This document shows, piece by piece, positions 1 to 11,179 of a stretch of DNA of 64,000 bases. Source of the stretch: Pollenia angustigena (taxonomy: Eukaryota > Arthropoda > Insecta > Diptera > Polleniidae). The notes under the pieces are model-generated. The model was not told the origin of the DNA, made no database searches, and saw only the letters and a list, made by a program, of their open reading frames with translations. Location of the stretch: NCBI GenBank assembly GCA_930367215.1, contig OV884056.1, positions 227,345,127-227,409,126 of the forward strand, in the 5' to 3' direction. A program made the translations under genes and the position numbers. The number at the start of each line of letters is the position of its first letter. The stretch's first letter is position 1.

Positions 1-760
1 GGACACGCCTACCTCCCATGTGTCCTGAAATGAAAAAATGTAATTTTAGCTTCAATAATGCCCACAAAACTACAAAAAATGGTCATACTAATACACACAT
101 AACTAGCAACGTATGTGCAAATTTTCACTTAAATCTGAACAAGGACTCAAGGTCCTGCCATATATCCTTTTTCTTAAAAATGTTATAACACTTCCAAAAA
201 TTATCCGATCGTAATAAAATTTGGTATGAAAATTGATATTTATTAGATATATATGTGTGCCAAATTTTGGTAGAATCGGATTATAAATGTGAAAAATACA
301 AAAACATCATTTAATGAAAAATGAGTGAAAAACGCTTAAAATGCTCGTGCAAAAATAACAAGTAAGAAAGTATAATCGGTCAAGCCCGAACATGTGATAT
401 CCTATAGCATAGTATTTAAAAACAAAGTTCCTAGATTGTAATCTATTTGGGACCCATGGGCAATCATGGACCCACCAGAACAAAATTATGTTATGAGGTT
501 AAGATTCGTTTCAAAGTTCTTTCTGACGAATATTATTTAGATATCTTCATCTTCATATATGGGTTTTTTGGATGAGGGTTTATATGTAACCTATGGTTTA
601 TATTGGTATGTTACTACATATATTTTTAAGGAAGCTGGCATTAAAAGCTATTTTCGGGAGAATGATTTGTATGGGAGCTATGTTCAAAAATAGAAAGATT
701 CCAATAAAATTTGATAAGCTGATTTTGATTGCAATAAAATTGATTAGAGATGTGCACGTT
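1..760 (-). repeat. mini-me/Helentron-like dispersed repeat, degenerate copy
   Basis: Positions 361-400 read as the reverse complement of a tail seen at 23454-23495 and 51130-51182: a short hairpin built on GGTCgggCTCGACC, then a tail ending in ACTTGTT. Further in, 'gggacccatgggcaatcatgga' (about 450-471) matches the internal part of the copy near 23380-23405. The first 360 bases have the same style of text (phrases such as 'ccaaattttggtagaatcgg') but are too degenerate to place. Assignment to the mini-me/INE-1-like (Helentron) group is inference from this tail hairpin and from better copies elsewhere in the window. Confidence 0.45.
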
Positions 761-779
761 CATTTTTTGAACCACGCGC

Positions 780-2080
780 CCTCACCTTTACTCGTTTGTA
801 AAAGTAAGTATTTATTAAATATATAAATTGATTTAACATTTTAATAGAAAATTTTTATTTTCTTTTAAATTGAAAACCCTGTATGCAATATTTTCGAACA
901 CTCCACAATAGAATTGCTCTTACTACAAACAAAGGCTGTTACCAAAAAAAAACTTCTGTCACGTAACCATCTTCAATTTAAATAAAAAATAACGGCACTA
1001 AGTCACATTTTGAAAATACGATGAAAAACCAACGTCATCTGGGAATTTAGCGCCATCTTGTGTCGACAAAAAGAAACAGACACAACTGTTATACTAATTT
1101 TTTTTAATTTATCTTGTCAATTTTCTAATTCAATAGTATATATATTTGGATTTTTTTCTTATTATGTTCCTAGTTTATTTTTTTTTAACTAATTCAATCT
1201 ATGAAAGTTTGAGCAAAAATCACGAAAATAGCATTTTTTTTAAATAAATAAGAGCTAAACTAAATAATAAGCATTTTTCAAACCTTAAAAAATATGTGTA
1301 GGAGCATAATTCCAGTAAAATTTTTTTATAGATGGTTAAGAATATAGTTAGCTGTTACAGAAAAAAATTGGAATCTCGTAATCCAAAAAATTTATTTTTT
1401 ACAATTATTTTCTTGAAAGAATAAAAAACCAAGGGCATTTGTGATTTCAGCGAACTCTTATGCCGTAAAATGCAGACAAACACAAAAAATGTTTTATACA
1501 TATTTTGATTTTTATTGTTTTTTATTGAATGGTATAAGTTTGAATTAATATTTCACAGTATTTGTAGTAAATTGTCTTTTAAACTCCTGAAAACTATCAA
1601 AATTTGATCAAAAATCATGAAAATAGCCATTTAAAAAAAGTTTTTGTTTCAAGTTGTGGTAAAATTTTTTCAGTTTTTTTTTTTTGTAGTTATTAGAAAA
1701 CAGTCTAAATATTCGAAATCAGAAAAAAACCCATAGACCATATTTTTCTTTTTTTTTTAATATTCCATCAAAGTTAGAAAATTTTTAGAGCTTAAGTAAA
1801 TAATAAGCATTTTTCAAACCAATAAAAAAACACTTATGAGAAAATAAATCAATAAAATTTTTTTACAGTTAGTTCTAAATATAGTAAACTACTACAGAAA
1901 AAAATCTCGTGCTTTAAAAAACAACAGTTTTACAACAGTTTTCCTAAAGCATGTAAAACTCAAGTAGTTGTTTGGCCATTTTTACTATAAATTCTCAAAC
2001 TTTGGCGCCCTCTAGCGCCGCCAAAAAGAGTTAAATCTTAAAAATTCTTCAAATTTCATTTTAATTATTTTGTTATCTAT
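780..2080. repeat. degenerate AT-rich direct repeats, three partial copies
   Basis: Similar blocks recur about every 400-550 bases. One begins 'aaaaaccaa' near 1023, 1425 and (weakly) 1946, followed by a 'gcgcc' or 'gcgaac' phrase. Another, 'aataataagcatttttcaaacc', occurs near 1265 and 1802. Copies are strongly diverged and carry no reading frame worth calling. This is probably the decayed interior of an unrecognised repeat. Confidence 0.4.
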
Positions 2081-2136
2081 CGATCTGTACATTTTTGAGC
2101 ACAATATAAGACTTGTTTTTTTTTTGATTTATGTCT

Positions 2137-2722
2137 ATGGGCCAAAGCACTGTGCGACCCCTTCCGATTTTAATAAAATTTGATGAGAAGGTTTCTTTTA
2201 TCTTATTAGGCACATATATGAACGAAAAAATTTTTAAAATTTGTTTTTCGAAAGGTATGTCATATTCAAAATGTTATAATTTCGCAGAATAAGCCGAATG
2301 TGTTGAGCTTATTTCTTCAATATCTCGAAAACTACTTGACATACGAAGATGATTTTGATGTCATTTTAAAGAGAATACTTGGGGCTACAAACCATAAATT
2401 GGAAAAAAATATTTTTTTTGAAAAATGTAATATCTGCAAAATGTTAAATTTTAAAAACGGACTAAGTCAAAAACCTATTTTTTTATTTGGCTGATTTTTT
2501 TTTTTGTATAATACCTCAAACAGTTCTTTAAAAATCCTGAAACTTTGAAGGAGGTGTTTTTTTTTCTTTTTTAAGATATGATTTTTTTCCTTGCGCAACC
2601 CTTAAAAAAATAATATTAAAATAGAATTTTAATATTGTCATACATTTGACCCATCTACGAGCATCCTACGCGCTGCAGGGGCCAAATTAAAGAATTTTAT
2701 TAAGCCGCAATATTTGTATGGT
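2137..2722 (+). repeat. dispersed repeat family B, copy 1 (second copy at 60340-61200)
   Basis: This stretch is close to 60360-61195 over most of its length, sharing 'gaccccttccgattttaat', the run around 'gaagatgattttgatgtcat' and 'gccaaattaaagaatttt'. Copy 2 carries about 240 extra bases (about 60858-61107) that are missing here between 'tttaatattgt' and 'catacatttgaccc'. The repeat stops at 2722 where a Jockey-type LINE begins. The opening resembles the long terminal repeats of the element at 52520-53344 (both have ACGACC or GACCCC...TCCGATTTTAA phrases), so it may be a relative of that family. Confidence 0.6.
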
Positions 2723-3643
2723 ACAGCGCGTAGGATGGGCCTCAATGGGTTAATCAAATCTTATCTTCAAAAAAGGTCCTTCTACGTAAATGTTAATGAT
2801 GAAGATTCGAATTTTGGAAGTATTAAATCTGGAATTCCACAGGGAAGTGTTTTGGGTCCAGTTCTGTATACAATTTGTACTTCAGATATGCCCTCTATCG
2901 ATGGTTTGACCAAGGCAACGTATGCTGATGATACGGCCATACTGTTTTCTAATAAATCCTTAAATGAAGCATCAGCTACGGTACAAAGACAGTTTGATAT
3001 GATTGGAAATTGGTTACAGAAATGGAATATAAAAGTTAATGCAGAAAAATCGGTTCATGTAACGTTTACATTGAGAAAAAATATTTGCCCGGAAGTAAAG
3101 TTAGATAGAAGACTCACATGGAATGAACATGTGAAAGCGAAAAGAAAACTTTTAGATATAAAACCAAGAAAATGTATTGGCTACTAGGTCCTAAGTCAGA
3201 ACTAAACTTAGAGAACAAAGTCATTATATACAAAACAATTCTAAAACCAGTATTCGAACATTGAAATATTACAAAGGTTTCAGTCAAAAACATTGCGATT
3301 AATATCAAATGCTCCATGGTTTTTAAAAAACAGGTGTTTTCATAACGATCTTGGTATCCCATTAGTAAAAAAAAGAAATTAATTGTTTTAGTGAAAGGTA
3401 CTTGCAACGGCTAAGTTATCATTCTAATATATTAGCGATCAACCTATTAAATGACAGTAATGAGATTGGAAGACTAAAAAGGCACCATGTGCTTGACTTG
3501 CCTTTTAGGAAGTAGTACTTATAAGTAAATTAACACTAATGCAAATTGTATTACTTTTGTTTTTATTGAGTTCAGTCTAATTAGTTATATTGCTTAATAT
3601 TTCGTGTAAAATAGATTGCAAATAAAAATACATGAAAAAAAAA
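2723..3643 (+). mobile_element. 5'-truncated Jockey-type LINE with reverse-transcriptase fragment
   Basis: The open stretch 2714-3187 encodes the C-terminal half of a non-LTR reverse transcriptase. It shows motif B' as SGIPQGSVLGPVLYTIC and motif C as TYADDTAILF, followed by the thumb-type W/K-rich segment (NWLQKWNIKVNAEKS). The frame breaks near 3160. Downstream sequence to about 3520 still reads as the family C-terminus in shifted frames (phrases like 'NDLGIP' and 'LLN'). The 3' end is AT-rich, has AATAAA at 3620-3625, and finishes in an A-run at 3635-3643. A separate copy of the same 3' end lies at 32281-32515. The endonuclease and the N-terminal palm are missing, so this is a dead copy. 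Jockey clade is the best reading; a closely related clade cannot be excluded. Confidence 0.8.
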
Positions 3644-4061
3644 TATATCTTTTCTCACTTTAGCAATTATATATGCGGAGCTGAGTTTCAAAACACGCAG
3701 GTAGCACCTGAAGTAGTTTTTAATAAATCTCAAAAAAACGTTTGATAAGCAAAATGTGACTATTTTAGATGACTCCTTTTTGCTGTTTGATTGGAGTGGC
3801 ATATAGTCAATTTTTGAAAAATATAGCGACAACATCTTATTTTAAATTGCAAAGCAAGTTTTGAAACTATGCACCGAAAAGAAGAGTTTTGGACTTAACT
3901 TTTCTTCAAGTAGCATGTTTTGTTTGTTTTAATCTACTTCCTACTTCCCGGTTAAGTGTTAAGCCGAATAATTGGTCAATATTAAATAAAAAAATATTTT
4001 AATGAATGTTATGTAACAAAATTAAAAACAAAAATTCAATTTAAGAATAAAATTAAAAAAT

Positions 4062-4616
4062 TTATGTTCTTAAATCTTCATCTTCCTCAAAATTGAAATT
4101 TTCATCTTCTGTAGCACCACCGCTGCTATCCAAAATATTACGCTGAAACTTTAAACTTTCTATTCCTCAACACAACAGTGCATACCTTTGAAGAAGTTTA
4201 TCCAGGTCAACCAACTTTTCTGGTTTTGTGTTAACAGTATGAGGTATTCGTCGTGGCTGAATCATTGCTAATTTGGTCAATTTTTTAAATACTTTTAGGA
4301 TCTCCACTAGTAACTGTTACTGCTCCTCCCACTATACAAATATTATTCTTTTGTTTCTTTTTCCTCGAATATGATTCGTTTGCTTGGGCAAACTTGAAAT
4401 GCAGCCCACCTTAAACACAGATAAAACCTCTGCTTTCCAGTCCTCGACAGCAACTTCCTCAATGATTTTATAGACTGTTTCGTACTCTTGTGGATTAATC
4501 ATAGTATCGACTTTTCTAATTTTCTTTTCGATGCGCCCAAACCCCCTATCTGGCGGTAAGAACAACAAAATACGACGTTCTATTCCATGTTTCTCACAAG
4601 ACAATAAAAAGAAATA
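4062..4616 (-). pseudogene. C-terminal remnant of a DDE-type transposase
   Basis: The frame 4332-4604 encodes a segment with FLPPDRGFGRIEKKIRK and NPQEYETVYKII, typical of an RNase H-like transposase family common in insects, where a 'P-DR-FG-IEK' block follows the catalytic core. Past a frameshift and stop near 4332, other frames continue with PEKLVDLDKLL and an acidic tail (NFEEDEDLRT, stop at 4062-4064), the usual ending of this family. The upstream catalytic WSD-type block was not found. I infer an inactive fragment about 180 residues long. The family name is uncertain (DUF7869-like). Confidence 0.55.
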
Positions 4617-4889
4617 ATTTTGAACCTCACTTCAAAGTTGAATGTAATTCACAGAGGTCAAGGGGAGACTTTTGTTTCTTTTTCACTTTTTTCAATTCTT
4701 TTAAAAAATGCAAGTAACCAGTTTTAAAACTGAGCGACTCATATATTAAATTTTTACAAACTATTTTTAAAAATGCTTAAACTCATTTGCTCAGGATTGC
4801 AATAAAAAACTTGTTGACTTTATTCTTAGAAGTTTTCGAAGAATTTGATTTATATTTACACAAATAACTACAATCTTTATTATAACTTA

Positions 4890-4968
4890 ATTTACCGAGC
4901 AATAGTAACGTTCCTGGGGGAAATCGAACCCATTACCCCCACCTTACTACGAAATTGCCTACACAGAA
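4890..4968 (-). repeat. tRNA-related SINE head (candidate)
   Basis: On the minus strand there is a good Pol III B-box-like phrase, GGTTCGATTTCC (4919-4930), flanked by C/G stretches that could form a T-arm (GGGGG...CCCCC). About 35 bases upstream lies a weaker A-box-like stretch. Anticodon and acceptor stems do not close convincingly, so this is not a tRNA gene. A tRNA-derived SINE fragment is the simplest reading. Confidence 0.35.
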
Positions 4969-5039
4969 AGAAAAACACTTGGGATACATCAATTTTTATA
5001 AGTTTGTCATTCCGTTTGTAATTTCTACAATATTGATCT

Positions 5040-5480
5040 TAGACCCTATAAAGTATATATATTCTGGGTCCTTATGAGGAGATAAGTTGATTTAACGATA
5101 TCCGTCCTTCCGTCCGTCCGTCCGTCCGTCCGTCCGTCTGTCCGTCTTTCTTTTGATATGTGTTTTCCGAAGACTCCAGATGTGATAGCGGCTACGTTGT
5201 TTTACATTTATGTCACATATAGTCCACTATTTCTTGCTATTGAAATTCAGCCAGATCGGTCAAACAATGGCTGAGATATGACCAAAAAACCACGACTGCC
5301 TCTAATTTTTCCAAAAAATCCCTTGTGGTTGTTGTATTTTTATTACTTTTATCTGTGTATCTGGAGAACGGCAAGAGCCAAAGCTTTAAAATTAGGTACA
5401 GACATTTAGGTTATAAATATACACCATCCTACAAAATGTGGGCGGGATTGGAGAAGTAAGCGTGGTACCTCTCATACAAA
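5040..5480 (+). repeat. mini-me-type element with (TCCG)n run
   Basis: A short TA run (tatatatatt, 5056-5065) is followed by a core 'ctgggtccttatgaggag' and then by about 12 units of TCCG/TCTG (5101-5150). This three-part order (TA run, core of about 30 bases, GTCY run) is the defining structure of dipteran mini-me elements. The text after it ('attgaaattcagccagatcgg', 'tgagatatgacc') is of the kind that follows the core in such elements. Confidence 0.7.
5101..5150 (+). repeat. (TCCG)n/(TCTG)n microsatellite
   Basis: About twelve tetranucleotide units, mostly TCCG with a few TCTG or TTCC variants, form the variable part of the surrounding mini-me-type element. Confidence 0.9.
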
Positions 5481-5844
5481 AAGTATTAAAAATTGTATAA
5501 AAACCTGCATTTTTTTGACTGTAGTATGACCTATGGTTACGCCTTATATATCAGAAGATCGGAAATTTTTAATAGAAAATATTTTCTGAAAAACTCGGGA
5601 AAATCGGTTCAGATACGAAAAAGTTATGACCAAAATATTAATTTTTTTTTGAAAAATACCAATTTTCAGGAACCATAGATCTTCCCGAGTCCAAGTTTTA
5701 TAGCAAATTTCTGGCAAATTTCTTCTTTAACACGTCGGTATATAAATCTGTCAAATCGGTTAAGAAATAGCAGAGTTTTTATAAAAATACTGAAATCCCA
5801 AAAATTACTCTTTTTTTATAATTAAGTTTGTTTTTTATACCATT

Positions 5845-6505
5845 CACCGAAGGTCCTACACCCTATAAAGTATATATATTCTGGGTCCTTATGCAAAGCG
5901 AAGTTCAAATCCGATTGTCGTCTCTTCTTCCAATCCCCTCACCCCCCCCTTCGTATTTGTTTACATATACTAGCATAATGCCCAATATGATTTTCGTTAT
6001 CACCCTTCTTTATTATTTCATATATTTAATGAAATAATTTTAGCAAATCGACGCCTCCATTCTATAACATTCTAAGTCGAAAATGTGAGTTTTGAGTTAC
6101 GAGCTCTCAAAGTATATTTATGCCTATATTTATGTATATATTTATGTATATATTTATGCCTATAACTTTGGAACGGATCGGCCCATCTTAACCAAATTTT
6201 GACAGTATTTAAATTAGAGAACGTAGGATTCAAAAATTCAAGAACATTAAAAACGTTCTAAGAACACTTAGAACGTTATAGAATGGAGGCGTCGAAATAG
6301 AAACTGAAAACGATTTAAAAAAAATATTTACCAGTTTTCACTTTTTAAATTTCATTTATAATGAAGTTTTAAGTATTGTAAATATGTACATATGTATATG
6401 TATATGTAAAAGTTATTTAGTTGCTCTGTATTCTGCTCGCACAATGGTGAAGGGTATATAAGATTCTGCACAGCCGAATATAGCACTCTTACTTGTTTTT
6501 TTTTT
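5845..6505 (+). repeat. second mini-me/Helentron-like copy ending CTTACTTGTT
   Basis: The phrase 'ccctataaagtatatatatt' and core 'ctgggtccttatg' (5861-5895) repeat those at 5043-5077, but the GTCY run is reduced to a few bases. The 3' end near 6450-6500 reads 'gaagggtatataagattc' then 'agccgaatatagcactc' and CTTACTTGTT, the tail style of fly Helentron/INE-like elements. A 246-bp MITE is inserted at 6049-6294. Confidence 0.6.
6049..6294. mobile_element. MITE, 246 bp, AAAT target duplication
   Basis: The terminal inverted repeats start CGACGCCTCCATTCTATAAC on both ends and run about 27 bases with one or two mismatches. The 4-bp sequence AAAT flanks both sides (6045-6048 and 6295-6298). There is no coding capacity. 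The CG start and AT-rich 4-bp duplication are shared with the elements at 56220-56475, 26673-27055 and 61820-62207. Confidence 0.8.
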
Positions 6506-6795
6506 TATGATTACTTTAAGTACGAGTCGTACTCGAAAATTCAAGCTCAAATAACACTAAAATGTATTCAAAAAATCCTAAATGGGATTACTTTCGAAAA
6601 TCAATCCCGGAATTTCTTGAAATAAGTATAAAATTCTTAAATCAAGTAAAAAAAAAAATTAAAACTTTCGTTGGTAGTGCCACTCTAAGAGCCACTTTTT
6701 GGGTTTGAGATTAAAGTTAATTTAATTCTATAATTAGCTAATCTGAGAATTAAGTTAATCTAGTATCAATTGAATTAGATATTTTGGGTGGTGGC

Positions 6796-7386
6796 CAGGG
6801 CTGTCAGATATGGCGATTTCTCGCCAAACGTGGCTATTTTGAAAAGTGTTTGGCGATGGGATTGCCCATTTGGCGACTGGCGACTTTAATGGCGATTTCT
6901 GATATAACTGGCGATTAACTTGGCTATTTTTACCATTTATATTATTTCGGCAATTTTGTTTAACAACTTGTCATTTTTGTTATCATTACTAACATAAAAA
7001 AACATATTAAGTGAATTTTATATTCAGTCAATATTTAATTAATGGTATGAAGGTCAAAACGCCAGTAATGAAATCGGTGAGGCTGAAGTGTACGATCTTA
7101 TAGGCTTGTGTACTTAATTTAAGTTTTTAACTGAATACATATATGATCTCCATTTTATGTTATTTAAAAAAAAAATTACAGAAACAAAACAAAATTTACT
7201 TCGGCGACTTTTTGTATTTTTTCTCAGTTTTTGGCGATTTTTGACTGAAAAATTATACTAGCGTTTTTAGTATGTAAAATTTAATTTAAAAAAAAAGAAA
7301 ATTTTACAAAAACTGAACCAAATAGACGTTTGGCGATTTCTGACATCCGGTTTGGCGATGGAGCTCAAAAAAATCTGTCAACCCTG
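6796..7386. mobile_element. non-autonomous hAT element, 591 bp
   Basis: The ends are CAGGGCTGTCAGAT and the reverse complement of CAGGGTTGACAGAT. The 8-bp duplication GTGGTGGC is exact on both sides (6788-6795, 7387-7394), as expected for hAT transposition. About ten copies of TGGCGA(T/C), in both orientations, crowd the two subterminal regions, which fits hAT transposase binding sites. No transposase frame is present. Confidence 0.9.
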
Positions 7387-7626
7387 GTGGTGGCTTAAAC
7401 CATGTAGCGCTACCGTACTGAGCACAAATAAATGGCAACATTTTTTTGCAAATGTCAATATTTTATAAAGCAATATGGATGTTTTCAAAGAAGAAGAAAA
7501 TGCGCGAATTAAATATTGTTTACAAGATGGAAATTTTTTGTGTTTAAAGAAAAAAATATATTAAAGAAAAAATATAGAATGGAAAAATTATATAAAAGTG
7601 CTAAGCAATAAATCATGTTATTAAAT

Positions 7627-8122
7627 CAGTGATAACCACTCCATAGACTCGCGAGCCAGTCAATAATCGTATTTTTCACACAGACACGGTCGGCAATTCA
7701 CATGTGTATTACAACTTTGTTCGTTTCAAAACATCAGACTATCATCACCCAGTGGTATGGCGTACTAGCTCTGAACGTGTATATTCGCTAGTTCATGAAA
7801 AACTACCGCTAGTCCCACTACAATCTACCTCACATGCTTTTGAGTGGCGAATTTAACACGGGGATGTCCTACGAGGTGGCGATGGATCCCTTTCTGCATA
7901 ATCTCTACCTACCATAATTTGAATGATAGGTAGAATGATTTGAATGCCACATCAGTAGACCCTGGTACAAATTGAGTGAAAGTGCTAACTATTTCGCATG
8001 TCATTGGAGGCGATTGCTACTTTTTATACCACTGGGGCAGTCTCTGCGACCGCACACAAGCACATAATATCTTTGAATGCGTGCGTTCGGAGCTTTCTTA
8101 TTTTGGGGCTTGGTTATCACTG
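7627..8122. mobile_element. non-autonomous hAT-like element, 496 bp
   Basis: The terminal repeats CAGTGATAACCA / TGGTTATCACTG are 12 bp and perfect. The flanks TATTAAAT (7619-7626) and TTTTAAAT (8123-8130) agree at 7 of 8 positions, consistent with an aged hAT duplication. A second inverted pair, CCAGTGGTAT (about 7749 and 8022), lies inside. Confidence 0.75.
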
Positions 8123-8478
8123 TTTTAAATGTATTTTTTGTTTATATTTCTGCAAAAGTTCTTTGCGTTAAACATGTGTATGTTGACAGTTTAAGTTAAG
8201 GTTTAAACCACTAACGTTGGCCGCTTAAACTACCAAAAACAAGTAAAAAAATACAACTCAAAAAGTAAATACGGAGATTAAAGTTAATTAAATCGCTAAT
8301 CTCTAACCCAAAAAGTGGCTCTAAGAGTAAAATTACAAAGTCAGGGATTTAATATCATCTCTTAGCATTGCATTCTTTTGTGCGTGTTTTTTATAGTTTG
8401 TTGTAGATTAACAACAACACAACACAAGTTTGGAAAAAAAGAAAAATAAAAAAACCTATATATTATTTTTATGTTTAA

Positions 8479-8556
8479 CCCTCCGGCAAACGCATGTTTT
8501 GATTTACTATACACATTGAAAAAAGGTCTGACCAGACACATGTGTACCACGAAGGG
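8479..8556. mobile_element. very short piggyBac-like MITE (candidate)
   Basis: A 78-bp segment begins CCCT, ends AGGG and is flanked by TTAA on both sides (8475-8478, 8557-8560), the piggyBac target signature. Beyond the first four or five bases the ends match poorly, so the call rests mainly on the TTAA/CCC arrangement. Confidence 0.35.
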
Positions 8557-9369
8557 TTAAAAAGGAAATTTGAACTCTTGTTTCTTATTTAGTTTATATT
8601 TTTGGTTAAATATGTACATAAGATTTTTTGCGTAAAAACCATATCGGGCATGATGTTGGTGTTTTATCATTCTTTAAGGTGTAAATGGTAAGTTAATCAA
8701 TCATAAAAAAAGTTTCTTTCTAATTCGGGATGAAATCAACTTTAATTTACTTTAATCAAGCGCATTTTGAGATTAATTCAATCTTAGTTTTATTTAAATC
8801 AATCTCATTTTCGGATTATTTCAAGTACGAAATCGGCATTGCATATGGATAATTTAAGTATTTTGCGATTGAAAATCCGTACTTGATTCAATCTTTCCGT
8901 ACTTGATTCAAGAAAATCCGTACTCAACGTGCTATTAATACCGCTTCGGATTGAATTTACAGAAATATATATTTACAAAAAATAAAAATGCTTTTGTTCC
9001 CTATAAATTTAGAACAAATGCTTGGGTTTTCAATAGAAAAAACCTCTGACAAATTCTGGAGAAAGATAACAATAAAAGTATTTTACTTTAGTACAAGTTG
9101 CTTCGTTATCAATACACAACATCTGTTTAAATAAAATATACTAATTTTATTTAAATCGGTTTTTGCAAATCGCATCGGGCCTAGCTAGTTATATGCATTT
9201 TTAAAAACATACAATATGAGTTATCCAATAATCGTAATAGCCGTTCTTCTCTGTTTCATATCCTTATGAAATCACAAAATAATCACATATCTTATAAATG
9301 AAATTGAGTTTTATTCTGATTTTTATTTAATTGGTATTTAGCATTTTTCATCTTTTACCCCATTTTTAA

Positions 9370-9808
9370 CCCTTCTGCACTTCTTGGGTCAATTTGACCC
9401 AATTTTGGTTTTCAAACGCAAAATTTGTCCCTTTATATAAGATATGGACGTGAAACTTCAATTTATCCATTACAGGGACAAAAATAATAAATTTAAATGA
9501 AAATAATAAAATTTTAGTTTTTCCTTCCCCCTCCAAAAAACACGATTTACACACATTTAATATCCTTTGGGTCAATATGACCCAACATGCGATATTGCAT
9601 TTTAATTCCACTTTAAAATTTGTTTTCTATTGAATTGAGTTAATCTTCATTCAGAATCATCGATCAATAATTTTTTCGGTCAAATAATCAATAGAATCGC
9701 TTTTGTTTTTATTACACTTTAATATGAAATGCTGTTAACATTTTATTGTTGGGTCATATTGACCCAAAGGATCATAGGAAGGGCACATATCCAAGGGATG
9801 CAGAAGGG
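9370..9808. mobile_element. piggyBac-like MITE, 439 bp
   Basis: The ends CCCTTCTGCA / TGCAGAAGGG are a perfect 10-bp inverted repeat flanked by TTAA duplications (9366-9369, 9809-9812), the hallmark of piggyBac-type insertion. Three copies of the palindrome GGGTCAA.TTGACCC-type (about 9385, 9570 and 9751) lie inside and may be subterminal binding motifs. Confidence 0.8.
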
Positions 9809-9812
9809 TTAA

Positions 9813-11177
9813 ACAAGTGAAGGTCTCTATTTCTGCTCTTAACAATTTTCTTTAAAATTTTAAGAAATTGTAAAATAATTTTACAACCTTTTATTTCGCA
9901 CCCAAAAATTTTACTGTTTAAAGAACTTATTCCTTTATAATCCTCAACAGATCTTGTGTTCTTTTTGTACTTCTTATTCATTCCTCCGTTCCTTTATGCG
10001 TTTCTTAAGTGTCAACATTGCAATCACATTCAACGTGTAACTACTAACCCACTGCGGACATGTGTTATGTGTTTTTTTTTTTGTCAGCACATAGCATTTG
10101 CTGTAGTTATATGTTGTTTGTAGCTATAGCATGCAGCAGCCAGCATCTTCTGCCTACTTGACAACCTTGCTCATCTTTGTTGCACTTGCCAGCTTGCTGC
10201 CTACTTAAATGCCTCATTTAAGTTCGTCTGTCCGACAGTTTGTTTACTTGTTTGTCTACTGCTGTTAAACTGTTTGAAAATCCATGGAATATGGTCATAA
10301 TAAAATAAATACTACCACTTACAACAATTCTATAAATGCGTTCACGTATGTATGAGCTTTGTGCGTTTGTCCGTTTAGACTTTTTAAATACACCGTCATT
10401 TATGTTTAAAAGGAAATAATTTTCAAATGACATAAATAGTTTTCACATTGTTTTTCTTTCTAACGTATTAGTTTCATCTTCTTTCTGAGCTATTATAAGT
10501 TTAGAATTGGCTTAAAAGCAACAAAAAATTATAAGATTTTTTCATTCATCATTTGCTGGCCTTGTCGTTAAGAAAAAGTTGTTTGTGTTTTACAATAGAG
10601 AAAAAAAGACAATCTTAACAATTTTAGTGCTAATGAATTGTAATGAAGAAAGTTCTGAACAAAGAAAAAGTAGTTTTAAGAAGAGAAAATTCTCTTTTTG
10701 TTTTCGTTTTAATTATGAAGAAAAAGTAATATAATTATTAATGTTTGCAGTAAAATAAAATTGTACTTCTTAATAAGAATACTTTCTATGCGAGACTAAA
10801 AATAATACATTTCAAATTTATACAATGATAGAATTTTAATTCCCTTCAATATTCAGGTGTTAATATTTTGTAAAACGATCTTTAATTTTGGTTGTTTACT
10901 TAACTTGAAATTATGGGTCAAACGAGGTCATTTAAAGGAAGTTATTCTAAATGTTCGACCATCTCTCCCAAATTAAGTTACTTTACATTAAAAATTCTGT
11001 AAAATTAGACTTAACTTTATACACTTATATCAATTATGGTATCTTAAGTGATTTTCAGGCGAATCTCTTATTTTATAACCAACCGCTACATAAATTTGAT
11101 TTTATCACTAGTTTAAACCCTCCATCAAAAAGCCACAACCATATAATGGTTTCCTTCGAATATGTTATGGGTATTAA
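9813..11177. other. AT-rich, no recognisable feature
   Basis: I see no supported gene or element. Several short open stretches exist but have no codon bias or familiar motif. Confidence 0.5.
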
Positions 11178-11179
11178 TA

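Larger units (their letters stand above)
6682..8328. mobile_element. inverted-repeat element hosting two nested hAT insertions
   Basis: The left end carries AAGAGCCACTTTTTGGGTT and the right end carries its reverse complement AACCCAAAAAGTGGCTCT. The match covers about 32 bases with two differences, starting ACTCT(A/T)AGAG. No clear target duplication was found. Removing the nested elements at 6796-7386 and 7627-8122 with their duplications leaves roughly 540 bases, a normal MITE size. Confidence 0.65.
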
